Assembly: GCA_028689025.1 (NCBI GenBank)
Contig: JAQTXA010000002.1
Span: 236,603 to 300,602, forward strand
Length of the DNA: 64,000 nt
Direction: 5' to 3'
Source of the DNA: Aliarcobacter sp.
Lineage (GTDB): Bacteria > Campylobacterota > Campylobacteria > Campylobacterales > Arcobacteraceae
Under the pieces are notes generated by a model, which was not told the origin of the DNA, did no database searches, and saw only the letters and a list, made by a program, of their open reading frames with translations. A program made the position numbers and the translations under genes. Below, in pieces: positions 48,882 through 56,009 of the stretch (position 1 is its first letter; every line of letters starts with the position of its first letter).

Positions 48882-49666
48882 AACATATCCTACTAACAAA
48901 TGATGATGGTTTTGATGCAGTTGGATTAAAAGCCTTAATTGAAGCGTTAAAACCAGTTGCTAAAATAACTGTTGTTGCACCTGCAAAAAACAAATCAGCT
49001 TGTGGTCACTCTTTGACATTGGATAGACCATTAAGAATGGTTTGCGTGGAAGATGATTTTTATAAAGTTGATGACGGAAGTCCAACTGATTGTGTATTTA
49101 TTTCAATAAGTGATTTATTCAAAGAAGGAAATAAACCTGATTTAGTAATTAGTGGAATAAATATTGGTGCAAATATGGGAGAAGATATTACATATAGTGG
49201 AACAGCCTCAGCTGCAATGGAAGCTGTAATTCATAAAATTCCAGCAATTGCAATATCTCAGGTGTGTAATGATAGATGTCAAGATATTCAAAATAACTGG
49301 GATTTTGAGCTTGCAAAAATTGTAATTGCAGAACTTGTTACTAAAATATTAGATAAAAACTTCCCATTAGATGAAAGAAAGTTTTTAAATGTTAATATTC
49401 CACCTATAAAAGCCAAAGACTGTAATGGCATAAAAGTTACAAAAGCAGGATTCAGAGAGTACGGAAATGACACCCATAGACATCTAAACCCAAGAGGTGA
49501 AGAGTATTATTGGATTGGATTACATCCATTACTTTGGAAACCATCAGAAAATAAAGATTGCGATTTTGAAGCAATAAAAGCCAATTATGTATCAATTACA
49601 CCAATTATGCTTGATATGACTTCTTACAATGATATACAATCAGTTGAAAACTGGTTAACAAAATAA
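48878..49666 (+). CDS. surE: 5'/3'-nucleotidase SurE
   Basis: This 262-residue metal-dependent nucleotidase/phosphatase has the motifs ILLTNDDGFDAVGLKAL near the start, DGSPTDCVF near 70, and VISGINIGANMGEDITYSGTASAAMEA near 85-110. It is translationally coupled to dnaE (ATGA overlap). Confidence 0.96.
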   Translation: MKHILLTNDDGFDAVGLKALIEALKPVAKITVVAPAKNKSACGHSLTLDRPLRMVCVEDDFYKVDDGSPTDCVFISISDLFKEGNKPDLVISGINIGANMGEDITYSGTASAAMEAVIHKIPAIAISQVCNDRCQDIQNNWDFELAKIVIAELVTKILDKNFPLDERKFLNVNIPPIKAKDCNGIKVTKAGFREYGNDTHRHLNPRGEEYYWIGLHPLLWKPSENKDCDFEAIKANYVSITPIMLDMTSYNDIQSVENWLTK

Positions 49667-49676
49667 AAGGAAACAG

Positions 49677-49940
49677 ATGAATTTTACACAATCATTATTA
49701 AAACATATCGACAAATTAGTTGGTACGTTAAGATCAGATGAACAATTACAAGAAATCTTAAAAAGAAAATTTACAAAAAAAGAGTATAAAATTTTTGTAG
49801 CTTTTGAAGAGGGAAAATCTATTGAAGAAATAAAAACTCTTATAAAAGATGATGAAGAAGCAATTGAAAAACACTATAAAATTGCTTGTAAAAAATTAAA
49901 TCAAGAAAAATTTAAACAAGAATTAGTATCTTACGAATAA
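49677..49940 (+). CDS. Small conserved hypothetical protein
   Basis: This 87-residue, highly charged helical protein follows surE by 10 bp. The stretch LKRKFTKKEYKIFVAFEEGKSIEEIKTLIKDDEEAIEKHYKIACKKL resembles a sigma region-4-like helix-turn-helix, but no family is certain. It probably belongs to the dnaE-surE unit, which ends in the hairpin at 49921. Confidence 0.65.
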   Translation: MNFTQSLLKHIDKLVGTLRSDEQLQEILKRKFTKKEYKIFVAFEEGKSIEEIKTLIKDDEEAIEKHYKIACKKLNQEKFKQELVSYE

Positions 49941-49950
49941 GATACTAATT
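49921..49950. terminator. Bidirectional terminator hairpin
   Basis: A perfect 13-bp stem (49921-49933 with 49938-49950) and the loop CGAA. It contains the stop of the plus-strand gene and lies 5 bp from the stop of the minus-strand DUF493 gene. Confidence 0.7.
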
Positions 49951-49954
49951 TATA

Positions 49955-50218
49955 TCATAAAACCATTTTAATATTAGAATGGTCACCTAACATTTTATAA
50001 ATCTCTGTTCTATCATCGTCATTATGTACTAAAAGTTCAAGAGTATAACTTTTATATTTACCTTTACTACTAACTTTTGACTCTTTCACTTTATGTTCTC
50101 TATTTGAAACAACTTCTTTTACAGTTCCATGTACATCAATATGTTCTAATACAACTAATTTATATTCCCAAGAACATGGGTAATTTAAAACTAATTTTTC
50201 TTTACTTAAATCAATCAT
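49955..50218 (-). CDS. DUF493 (YbeD-like) family protein
   Basis: This 87-residue protein has the small ferredoxin-like fold expected of the family: [25 protein letters not shown] followed by [28 protein letters not shown]. Family members are small regulatory proteins of uncertain role, distantly like ACT-type domains. It follows moaC with an 8-bp overlap on the same strand. Confidence 0.8.
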   Translation of the reverse strand: MIDLSKEKLVLNYPCSWEYKLVVLEHIDVHGTVKEVVSNREHKVKESKVSSKGKYKSYTLELLVHNDDDRTEIYKMLGDHSNIKMVL

Positions 50219-50699
50219 TATTTAAATCCTCTCTTATAAAATCACCACTTTTCCCACCTGATTTTTTCTCTAATTGAACATTAGATATAACCATAGATTT
50301 ATCTATTGCTTTTACCATATCGTAAATAGTTAATAATCCAATAGAAACACCTGTTAGGGCTTCCATTTCAACACCTGTTTGCCCATTTAGTTTAGCTGTT
50401 ACAATTAGTTTAAATCCAGGTAATTCAGGCTTTTCTTCCACATCACAATTTATTCCACTTAATAATAAAGGATGACACATAGGAATTAAATCACTTGTTT
50501 TTTTTACACCCATGATTGCAGCAATTACAGCTGTTTGTAAAACTGGGCCTTTTTTTGTAGTATTTGAAATAATTGCTTCAAATGCTTCATCACTCATTGT
50601 AATTTCGCCAGATGCAATAGCAACTCTTCTAGTTTCATATTTATCAGAAACATCAACCATTTTAGGTCTATTATTATCATCTAAGTGTGTTAAATTCAA
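50211..50699 (-). CDS. moaC: Cyclic pyranopterin monophosphate synthase MoaC
   Basis: This 162-residue protein catalyses the second step of molybdenum cofactor synthesis. Motifs are [18 protein letters not shown] at the start, [20 protein letters not shown] near 63-82 and [27 protein letters not shown] near 110-135. It is an isolated moa gene here, followed by a DUF493 gene. Confidence 0.96.
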   Translation of the reverse strand: MNLTHLDDNNRPKMVDVSDKYETRRVAIASGEITMSDEAFEAIISNTTKKGPVLQTAVIAAIMGVKKTSDLIPMCHPLLLSGINCDVEEKPELPGFKLIVTAKLNGQTGVEMEALTGVSIGLLTIYDMVKAIDKSMVISNVQLEKKSGGKSGDFIREDLNND

Positions 50700-50774
50700 A
50701 ATATTCCTTTGTATTAAAAATCAATTATATTCTAATATTTGTTAAAGTTAAATAAGGATTAAGTAAACTTTAAA

Positions 50775-50780
50775 TATAAT
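50775..50780 (+). promoter_or_regulatory. -10 promoter element for rpsU
   Basis: TATAAT 39 bases before the rpsU start. The implied transcript start carries CACCCC, which could pair with GGGTG (50808-50812) just before the start codon and so mask the ribosome binding site; this pairing is short and only suggestive. Confidence 0.5.
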
Positions 50781-50818
50781 CCACCCCTAAAATTTTAAAA
50801 AGAAAGTGGGTGATTTTA

Positions 50819-51031
50819 GTGCCAGGCATAAAAGTTAAAGATAGCGAATCTTTCGACGAAGCTTATAGAAGATTTAAAAAACAATGTGATAGAAATCTTA
50901 TTGTTACAGAAACTAGAGCTAGAAGATATTTTGAACCAAATACAGAAATTAGAAAAAAACAAAAAATATCTGCTAGAAAGAAAATGTTAAAAAGATTATA
51001 CATGTTAAGAAGATACGAATCAAGATTATAA
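50819..51031 (+). CDS. rpsU: 30S ribosomal protein S21
   Basis: This 70-residue basic protein reads (M)[18 protein letters not shown]... ending [13 protein letters not shown] start it at the GTG at 50819 because S21 of this phylum begins with PGIKV; a GTG 9 bases earlier is also possible. GGTGAT just upstream is complementary to the 16S tail. The last codons and stop form one copy of a 26-bp repeat, which is the attachment site of the element that follows. Confidence 0.95.
   Translation: MPGIKVKDSESFDEAYRRFKKQCDRNLIVTETRARRYFEPNTEIRKKQKISARKKMLKRLYMLRRYESRL
51006..51031 (+). repeat. attL: 26-bp direct repeat in the 3' end of rpsU
   Basis: The 26 bases starting TAAGAAGATACGAATCAAGA (51006-51025) are repeated exactly at 56010-56035. 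This copy includes the last eight sense codons and the stop of rpsU. It marks one end of the integrated element. Confidence 0.85.
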
Positions 51032-51048
51032 TATTTTGATAAGTTCGA

Positions 51049-51085
51049 TAAATAGGGGCTTATGCCCTTGTTTAAGCTTTGTTTT
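51049..51085 (+). terminator. New terminator for rpsU supplied by the element
   Basis: An 11-bp stem with two wobble pairs (51049-51059 with 51064-51074; core GGGC/GCCC) and a 4-base loop, followed by AGCTTTGTTTTT. It lies 18 bp after the rpsU stop. The presumed original rpsU terminator is displaced to 56055-56083. Confidence 0.55.
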
Positions 51086-51094
51086 TAAAACTCA

Positions 51095-51114
51095 TTTCTA
51101 ACCTATTTATAACC
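51095..51114 (+). repeat. Left copy of a 20-bp direct repeat (integrase arm-site candidate)
   Basis: TTTCTAACCTATTTATAACC matches TTTCTAACCTATTTCTAACC at 55866-55885 with 19 of 20 bases and in the same orientation. It lies 63 bp inside the left repeat. TAACC occurs in each half. This arrangement resembles arm-type binding sites of tyrosine integrases. Confidence 0.55.
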
Positions 51115-51355
51115 ACTCATCAAAAATCATCAAATTTATCAATTTTTAACTGTTGAAAAATGTTTATTTTACTGTTGCATTTTCATTCCCTAAATTATAA
51201 AAAGCTGTTCGGTTTTTAATAAGATTTTATTTATAAATACTTATTTTATAGCTATTAATTAACTATTTTATAGTATCTAAATTAAATAAACTTAAATTGA
51301 TATACAAATAATTAATTTTACTGTTCGGTTTTGTTGAATTTTTATTCCTAAAACT

Positions 51356-51769
51356 TTATGCTACTTTTTCAAGATGATTTTTTAGAAATGTTAATTTATA
51401 TTTACTATAACTTTTATATGATTTATCAAGAGAATCAATTATATACTTTTTTCTAAATCTATCTTTTGCCATTTCAATTTTTATAGTATATTTTTCTTTT
51501 ATCCATTGAGTAGAATTTTTAAAATGTTTGTTATTCTCTTTTACTATATCAAGATATTTTTTTAGTTCTTCTTTATAGTTTTTTAAATTGGTTTTTCTTG
51601 ATATTTTAGCTCTTGTAACTCTTGATTTATCTTTTGCTACTACTTGAGAATAAACACCTCTTGAAGCTGTTGTAAGTACTGTATCAATTTCTTTAAATGT
51701 TAATCCTTTTGAGTAAAGGAATATAACTTCATATTGTAGTTGTGATAATTTTTTCATTTGATACCTCAT
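51356..51769 (-). CDS. Element protein with N-terminal HTH-like region
   Basis: This 137-residue basic protein has an N-terminal helix-turn-helix candidate (LSQLQYEVIFLYSKGLTFKEIDTVL, similar in pattern to LuxR/sigma region 4), then a Lys-rich helical part. The downstream end of the element's gene row. No family is certain. It may regulate the element. A downstream ATG (residue 5) would also preserve the HTH. Confidence 0.6.
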   Translation of the reverse strand: MRYQMKKLSQLQYEVIFLYSKGLTFKEIDTVLTTASRGVYSQVVAKDKSRVTRAKISRKTNLKNYKEELKKYLDIVKENNKHFKNSTQWIKEKYTIKIEMAKDRFRKKYIIDSLDKSYKSYSKYKLTFLKNHLEKVA

Positions 51770-51789
51770 CTAAAATTGATTAATAGTAT

Positions 51790-52509
51790 TTATTTTTTCA
51801 TACTTGAAAATATTTTTTCAATTTCTTTTATACAAGAAGAGTTTGAACTATCTTTAAAACAACTACTTTTTTCAGGAAGTTTTTGAGTAACTAATTTAAC
51901 AAAATCAATCATTTTTTTTATATTTAGATTTTCATTTTTTGATAATTTCTCACTATTATCAATTATTTCTTTTGTTGTATCATCAATCCATACATCAGAA
52001 GGAATACAATCTTTTAAATAAGCCATTCCCCCTATCATTCTACTTGAATAACAAACAATTTTAACTTTTTGATTTGATGATAATTTTGAAAGCCAACTTA
52101 TATGACCATTTTTAAATTGAGCTTGAGGATTTATAAATTGATTTTTACCTCCATATAATGATAAATAAGCATTGTTAAACATATCTTTATTTATACTTTT
52201 TATTTTTCCATCTACAATTAATATTTTATTTTTATATTTTTCATCTGCAAAAATTTCATTTTTTTCATAATCTTTTTGTATTGTATCTGCACTCACAACT
52301 GTAAAATTAATTATCTTTGAAAATATTGTTTTTCCTGAATTTATTAATGCTTTCAAATCCTCATTAATCATATTTCCATAAACTTTTTGTTCATTTTCTG
52401 ATAGAGTAAAGTCATTTGAAGTATTTGCATTTAACAAAGTATTTCCTATAATAAAACTCCCTAATAAAATTTTCACTGCTGTTTTATTAAATTTATAATT
52501 TATTAACAT
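51790..52509 (-). CDS. Exported element protein with tRNA_anti-like OB-fold domain
   Basis: This 239-residue protein has an N-terminal signal peptide (AVKILLGSFIIGNTLLNA) and a central OB-fold candidate at residues 72-170: SADTIQKDYEKNEIFADEKYK then ILIVDGKIKSINKD and a closing MAYLKDC. This layout matches the tRNA_anti-like family (YneN-adaY-K-gk-l-VtG-I). Cysteines 153 and 168 may pair in the periplasm. The C-terminus is a helical, Ser/Cys-containing tail (ending SSCIKEIEKIFSSMKK). It is the only exported protein of the element and its role is unknown. Confidence 0.7.
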   Translation of the reverse strand: MLINYKFNKTAVKILLGSFIIGNTLLNANTSNDFTLSENEQKVYGNMINEDLKALINSGKTIFSKIINFTVVSADTIQKDYEKNEIFADEKYKNKILIVDGKIKSINKDMFNNAYLSLYGGKNQFINPQAQFKNGHISWLSKLSSNQKVKIVCYSSRMIGGMAYLKDCIPSDVWIDDTTKEIIDNSEKLSKNENLNIKKMIDFVKLVTQKLPEKSSCFKDSSNSSCIKEIEKIFSSMKK

Positions 52510-52551
52510 AATAATTCCTTTTTGTTAAAGTTTTTCTAATCATTATAACAA

Positions 52552-52677
52552 TCAAATGACTCTTTTATGACTCTTTTTGTTTTTTTGCTTAAATTTAATT
52601 CCAATAATTGCACCAATAAATCTTTTATCTTTTTCCAATATCTTTTTTATTTTCTGTTCTACTTGTTGCTTAGTCAT
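52552..52677 (-). CDS. 41-residue basic ORF directly after the replication gene
   Basis: The ORF MTKQQVEQKIKKILEKDKRF... starts at the base after the replication gene's TAA stop and ends with TGA at 52552. It is short and lysine-rich (about one residue in three is K). The back-to-back stop and start imply translational coupling, which supports it being real. There is no known family; a DNA-binding or control role is a guess. Confidence 0.5.
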   Translation of the reverse strand: MTKQQVEQKIKKILEKDKRFIGAIIGIKFKQKNKKSHKRVI

Positions 52678-53352
52678 TTAATGCCCTTTTGCTAAATCTA
52701 TAATTTGTTTAAATTCGTGAAGTGGTAAAGCTAAGTATTTTATATTAGGAATAGAAAAAGTTGCTTCAATTCTGTATAAGATACCCTCTAAATTGTTTTT
52801 AATAGCCTTATTGTATATCGTGATTTTATCTATCATTAAAATATTTGTATCATTGATATAATAAGTATCTGTATAAGCTTTTATGTCTTTATCAAAATAT
52901 CTTTTTAAATAGAAATGATTTTTTAATAGTTCTATGTTTGGCTTTTTCTTCATATCAAAACATAAATCAATATTAGAAATATTTTTAAGTATGGATATTA
53001 TTTTGATTATAATGTTTTGAGGTGGAGGGGCTTTATGATATTGCATCATTCCAAAGATTACCATTGTAGCAATTCTGTATTTTGGTTTATCCTTGTTACT
53101 GTTGTAATAGTAGATATTATAATTTTCTAATTGATAAGCGCTTGTAACTTCATCAAATGTTAATCTCTTTTTGAGTGTAACCATTATCTTTTTATCATTC
53201 TTATTTACCTTTTTCCATTTTCCTAACTGTTCCAAATTTTCTTTTTTATGCTGTTTAGAAAAATCAATCCTAATAGTATCTATTGCAAAATCTTCATCAT
53301 TATTTGAATTAAATTCATTGATAAAGTTTTCTAATTCTTGAAGTACATTCAT
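52678..53352 (-). CDS. Putative replication initiation protein
   Basis: This 224-residue protein has features of phage/plasmid replication initiators of the gene II/X and Rep_trans type: an early IDTIRIDF strand, an internal NIDLCFDMK strand, and late ITIYNKAIKNNLEGILYRIEATF, which parallels the YDK...R-E-hydrophobic block of those families. The catalytic tyrosine cannot be assigned from sequence alone. It is preceded by a leader ORF with an ATGA overlap, a common device for controlling rep genes. No family hit was run, so the name is a proposal. Confidence 0.55.
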   Translation of the reverse strand: MNVLQELENFINEFNSNNDEDFAIDTIRIDFSKQHKKENLEQLGKWKKVNKNDKKIMVTLKKRLTFDEVTSAYQLENYNIYYYNSNKDKPKYRIATMVIFGMMQYHKAPPPQNIIIKIISILKNISNIDLCFDMKKKPNIELLKNHFYLKRYFDKDIKAYTDTYYINDTNILMIDKITIYNKAIKNNLEGILYRIEATFSIPNIKYLALPLHEFKQIIDLAKGH

Positions 53353-53369
53353 TGTATAATTACTCTCAT
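53349..53369 (-). CDS. Six-codon leader ORF upstream of the replication gene
   Basis: ATG-AGA-GTA-ATT-ATA-CAA-TGA (MRVIIQ) has a strong AGGAG ribosome binding site with 8-base spacing. Its stop overlaps the start of the replication gene (ATGA). The replication gene lacks its own ribosome binding site at a normal distance, so its translation likely depends on reinitiation from this leader. Confidence 0.55.
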   Translation of the reverse strand: MRVIIQ

Positions 53370-53512
53370 ATTAAGAACTCCTATTCTTAAAGTATTAATT
53401 GAATATCAACATAAGCCCCACTATATAAGGGCTTTATGCTGTTTTGTTTAAATATAAGGTTAATATCTTGCCTTAACTTGATATTACTTAATAAGGGGTG
53501 TTTTTTTGAAGC
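53353..53512 (-). promoter_or_regulatory. Structured upstream region of the replication gene, candidate origin/control
   Basis: Contains an inverted repeat TTAAGAA-N6-TTCTTAA at 53371-53390 whose loop holds the AGGAG ribosome binding site (minus strand), a 9-bp stem with one bulge at 53410-53418/53429-53438, and TAATATC/GATATTA at 53461-53467/53480-53486. Such a group of hairpins before a rep gene is typical of copy-control or origin regions; the exact origin is not identified. Confidence 0.5.
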
Positions 53513-53803
53513 TTAAACCCTCTTTTTACTCTTATATTTAACCCTAAAATCAAAGTGAGGATTTTTTTCTAATAGCTTATTTTTAATCCTTGATACTGTT
53601 GATAATATACTCATTGATTGAGGCTCTAACTCACAAACTGAAAAATCACTATAAAACTCTTTTAAATACTCATACATAATCAAAGAGTTTGAAAAATCCC
53701 CTCCAAATTTTTTAGGATTAGATTTTATTTTCTCATAAGTCCATCTATAAAGTTGATTTCTTAAGAAGTTATCCATTTGTAACTCCCTAAGCCGTTTTAA
53801 CAT
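53513..53803 (-). CDS. Element protein of unknown function (96 residues)
   Basis: This 96-residue basic protein has no recognised family. It is helical (LRELQMDNFLRNQLYRWTYEKIKSNPKKFGG) with a basic tail (KYKSKKRV). Its start overlaps the AlpA-like gene by 17 bp, so the two form an operon. Its position between the AlpA-like protein and the rep gene suggests a role in replication or excision control. Confidence 0.6.
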   Translation of the reverse strand: MLKRLRELQMDNFLRNQLYRWTYEKIKSNPKKFGGDFSNSLIMYEYLKEFYSDFSVCELEPQSMSILSTVSRIKNKLLEKNPHFDFRVKYKSKKRV

Positions 53804-54038
53804 TTAATTCAGTTAAATATTTAATAATAGACTGTAAAGGATAAACTATTGTTCCATTTTTTCCTGCACTATCTAATTTTTTATAAGATGGTCCAATACC
53901 TGAAGCCCTTAATCTGTATAGCGTAGCGATTGAAACACCCAAAATTTTTGAAGCCTCTTTTTGGCTTAACTGTGCTTTTTTATATTCTTTAAACAATAAA
54001 CTATAAAGTTCTTTTTGTTCATCTGTTAAAGATTTCAT
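53787..54038 (-). CDS. AlpA/Xis-like helix-turn-helix protein
   Basis: This 83-residue protein has a MerR-type HTH: AQLSQKEASKILGVSIATLYRLRASGIGPSYKKL, typical of AlpA excisionase/regulators in integrated elements (the XIATLYRLRxxGIGPxYxK pattern). Such proteins direct integrase towards excision and may regulate the rep genes. It is on the same strand as the integrase, separated by the 54039-54228 region and a 175-residue gene. Confidence 0.8.
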   Translation of the reverse strand: MKSLTDEQKELYSLLFKEYKKAQLSQKEASKILGVSIATLYRLRASGIGPSYKKLDSAGKNGTIVYPLQSIIKYLTELNVKTA

Positions 54039-54228
54039 TATTTGCCTTTTCTATCCTTTCAGATATAAGCCCTTAGCCAAAGGGTGGCTGTATGTAATTG
54101 AATAAATTTTTACAATACAAACAAAGTTGAGTTAAGTTCTTGCAAGATTTCTCAACTTGTTATGATGTAAATATATTTGATTTTGATTTTTTTTTCTTGG
54201 GATTTAACCTCAAATATTGAGGTTTGGA
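54039..54228. promoter_or_regulatory. Non-coding gap before the AlpA-like gene with two inverted repeats
   Basis: Holds a stem of AAGTTGAG/CTCAACTT (54124-54131 with 54151-54158), with a second small palindrome CTTGCAAG in its loop, and a perfect 8-bp hairpin AACCTCAA/TTGAGGTT (54206-54224) next to the 175-residue gene's stop. It probably contains the promoter of the AlpA-like operon and possible operators. Confidence 0.45.
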
Positions 54229-54756
54229 TTATTTAGATTTTTTAGTAAAAACTTTATTTAAAATTTCATCATCAGTTAATGTAGGATATTCATTTCTTAA
54301 TTCAGTTAAAAATCTTTCCATATAATTGATTACGCTAATATCTATCTTCTTTTGTTCTTTTACTAAAGATGGAGCTTTTTTTATTGAAAAGATTTCTTCT
54401 CTAATATCTTCAAAAATAGTATTTATATCTTTTTCCTTTATTTTAAATTCATTTCTCAAATAGTTATATTGATATGCGAAAATTGAACTTAACCTTTGAG
54501 GGTATTTAATCTGTATGTCTTTTCCTATAAAAGCTTCCTTGTACTTATTAGTATTTGAAATAAAAGAGTTTAAGTCATTATCAAAATTTGACTCTATCCC
54601 ATTATCTTTAAATCTAATATATTTTTTTGAATATTCTATTTCTTCATAGATATAGTTCAAAATATAATTAATCTCTTCCCTAAAAAAAACTTTATCTTCC
54701 ATATTTTCTTCATATTCTTTAAAATAGTTTATATAGTAATCATAATAGTCTTTCAT
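54229..54756 (-). CDS. Element protein of unknown function (175 residues)
   Basis: This 175-residue protein is rich in Tyr, Asp, Glu and Lys, and helical throughout (MKDYYDYYINYFKEYEENMEDK...). No family is recognised. Its start overlaps the integrase stop by 4 bp, so it is co-translated with it. Such integrase-coupled genes often regulate recombination or act as cargo; no choice can be made from the sequence. Confidence 0.6.
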   Translation of the reverse strand: MKDYYDYYINYFKEYEENMEDKVFFREEINYILNYIYEEIEYSKKYIRFKDNGIESNFDNDLNSFISNTNKYKEAFIGKDIQIKYPQRLSSIFAYQYNYLRNEFKIKEKDINTIFEDIREEIFSIKKAPSLVKEQKKIDISVINYMERFLTELRNEYPTLTDDEILNKVFTKKSK

Positions 54757-55850
54757 TTGTAAAGCCCCTGTATTGCATTTCTTCCATTTTCGGGGCTTAA
54801 TTTTGCATATCGTAAAGTCTGTTCTATCTTCTTATGATTCATTAGTTTTTGGATTGTAAAAATAGGTATTCCATTAATTGCAAGATGTGAAGCGAATGTA
54901 TGTCTAAATGTGTGAATTACTACCCTGTTTTTTCTATCATCTGTTGATAATCCACTATTAAACAATTTATTTAAAATAGGTTGTATTCTGTTTTTGATAG
55001 GGCTTTGATTCAGTTTTACATCGTGTTGATTTTCATAGCTTATAAGATAATCATTTGCTTTTAATTTTAATAGATACTCTTTTAAAACTTCTATTAAATC
55101 ATCTTGTAAAAATCCTGTGTAGGTTGTTTTAGTTTTAGTATTGTAAAGTGTAATAGTTCCATCATTTAAGTTAATATCTTTTTTTTGCACTAATAGGATT
55201 GTTTCAAATCTTCCACCTGTTTGAAGTGATAAATCAATAAATAGTGATAATAAGAAATTATCTTTAAAATGCTCTTTTAGTTGTTTTATCTCATCTGTTG
55301 ATAAATATCTCTCTCTATCATTATCAACTTTTAACCTTTTAACTCCATTACAAGGGTTAATAAGCTGTAAACTGTGTTCTTTTATATTATGATTAAAGAT
55401 TGCACCTGTAAGCTCTCTAATTGTATTTACTGTTTGATTCTCTCTACCTTTTGCAATTACATCATCTAAAATCTTTTTTATCATATCTTTTGTAATTAAA
55501 TTAATATCTTTATTTCCTAATAAAGGCTTAATATGAAGATTATATTTATTGATTCTGTATTTATCTACATTTTTATCTTTAAAATAAATTTGTGCTAAAT
55601 CATCATAAGTTGTAATATTTACTTTTTTCTTATTTGCTATTACTGTAATATCTTCCCCGTGATTCATTTTTGATATTTGTTCGTTTCTTAGAGTAACTGC
55701 ATTTATTTCTCTAAATCCCTCTGAATATTTACCAACTTTTACCCACTTTAATTTATTATTATCATTCTTATCTTTATAATTAAAATAATAGACTTTATCT
55801 CCATTTTCTAACTCATTGAAATAAACACCTGTTTTTTTTGTTTTAATCAT
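54753..55850 (-). CDS. Tyrosine recombinase/integrase
   Basis: This 365-residue integrase has an N-terminal arm-binding region (residues 1-70, of the DUF4102 type), a core SAM-like domain (about 80-165) and a catalytic domain with R214 (TGGRFE), K near 239, H313-x2-R316 (HTFRHTFASHL), H339 and Y348 (TLRYAKLSP). All catalytic residues are present. It lies 160 bp from attR, the usual place for the integrase of such elements. Its target is the 3' end of rpsU. Confidence 0.93.
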   Translation of the reverse strand: MIKTKKTGVYFNELENGDKVYYFNYKDKNDNNKLKWVKVGKYSEGFREINAVTLRNEQISKMNHGEDITVIANKKKVNITTYDDLAQIYFKDKNVDKYRINKYNLHIKPLLGNKDINLITKDMIKKILDDVIAKGRENQTVNTIRELTGAIFNHNIKEHSLQLINPCNGVKRLKVDNDRERYLSTDEIKQLKEHFKDNFLLSLFIDLSLQTGGRFETILLVQKKDINLNDGTITLYNTKTKTTYTGFLQDDLIEVLKEYLLKLKANDYLISYENQHDVKLNQSPIKNRIQPILNKLFNSGLSTDDRKNRVVIHTFRHTFASHLAINGIPIFTIQKLMNHKKIEQTLRYAKLSPENGRNAIQGLYK

Positions 55851-55865
55851 AAATAGCCTTTTATA

Positions 55866-55885
55866 TTTCTAACCTATTTCTAACC
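55866..55885 (+). repeat. Right copy of the 20-bp direct repeat (integrase arm-site candidate)
   Basis: TTTCTAACCTATTTCTAACC, 19/20 with 51095-51114, 124 bp inside attR and just upstream of the integrase start. The rest of 55886-56009 is AT-rich, with no ORF. Confidence 0.55.
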
Positions 55886-56009
55886 ATATAAGTTATAAAT
55901 TGGTTTTAATTGATTTAACTTTGAGTTTATTATATAATAAAGAAATTCGATTGTAAAGGCTTTTGAGAGAGTTTGATTTAACTTTAAGAAACTTGAAAAA
56001 ATGTATTTA

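Larger units (their letters stand above)
51032..51355. other. Non-coding left end of the element, 324 bp
   Basis: No ORF is supported. It holds a terminator-like hairpin (51049-51074), an integrase arm-site candidate (51095-51114), a 12-bp direct repeat CTGTTCGGTTTT (51205-51216 and 51321-51332), TTTTACTGTT twice (51167-51176, 51316-51325), and TATTTTATAG twice (51242-51251, 51264-51273). These repeats could belong to a replication or excision control region. Confidence 0.55.

Noticed and set aside
51167..51332. CRISPR array or iteron array in the element's left end
   Set aside because: Only two copies of each short repeat exist, with unequal spacing; no regular array is present anywhere in the window.
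54206..54224. 8-bp hairpin next to the 175-residue gene stop, as a terminator
   Set aside because: On the minus strand it is followed by an A-rich, not T-rich, stretch, so it does not fit an intrinsic terminator for that gene.
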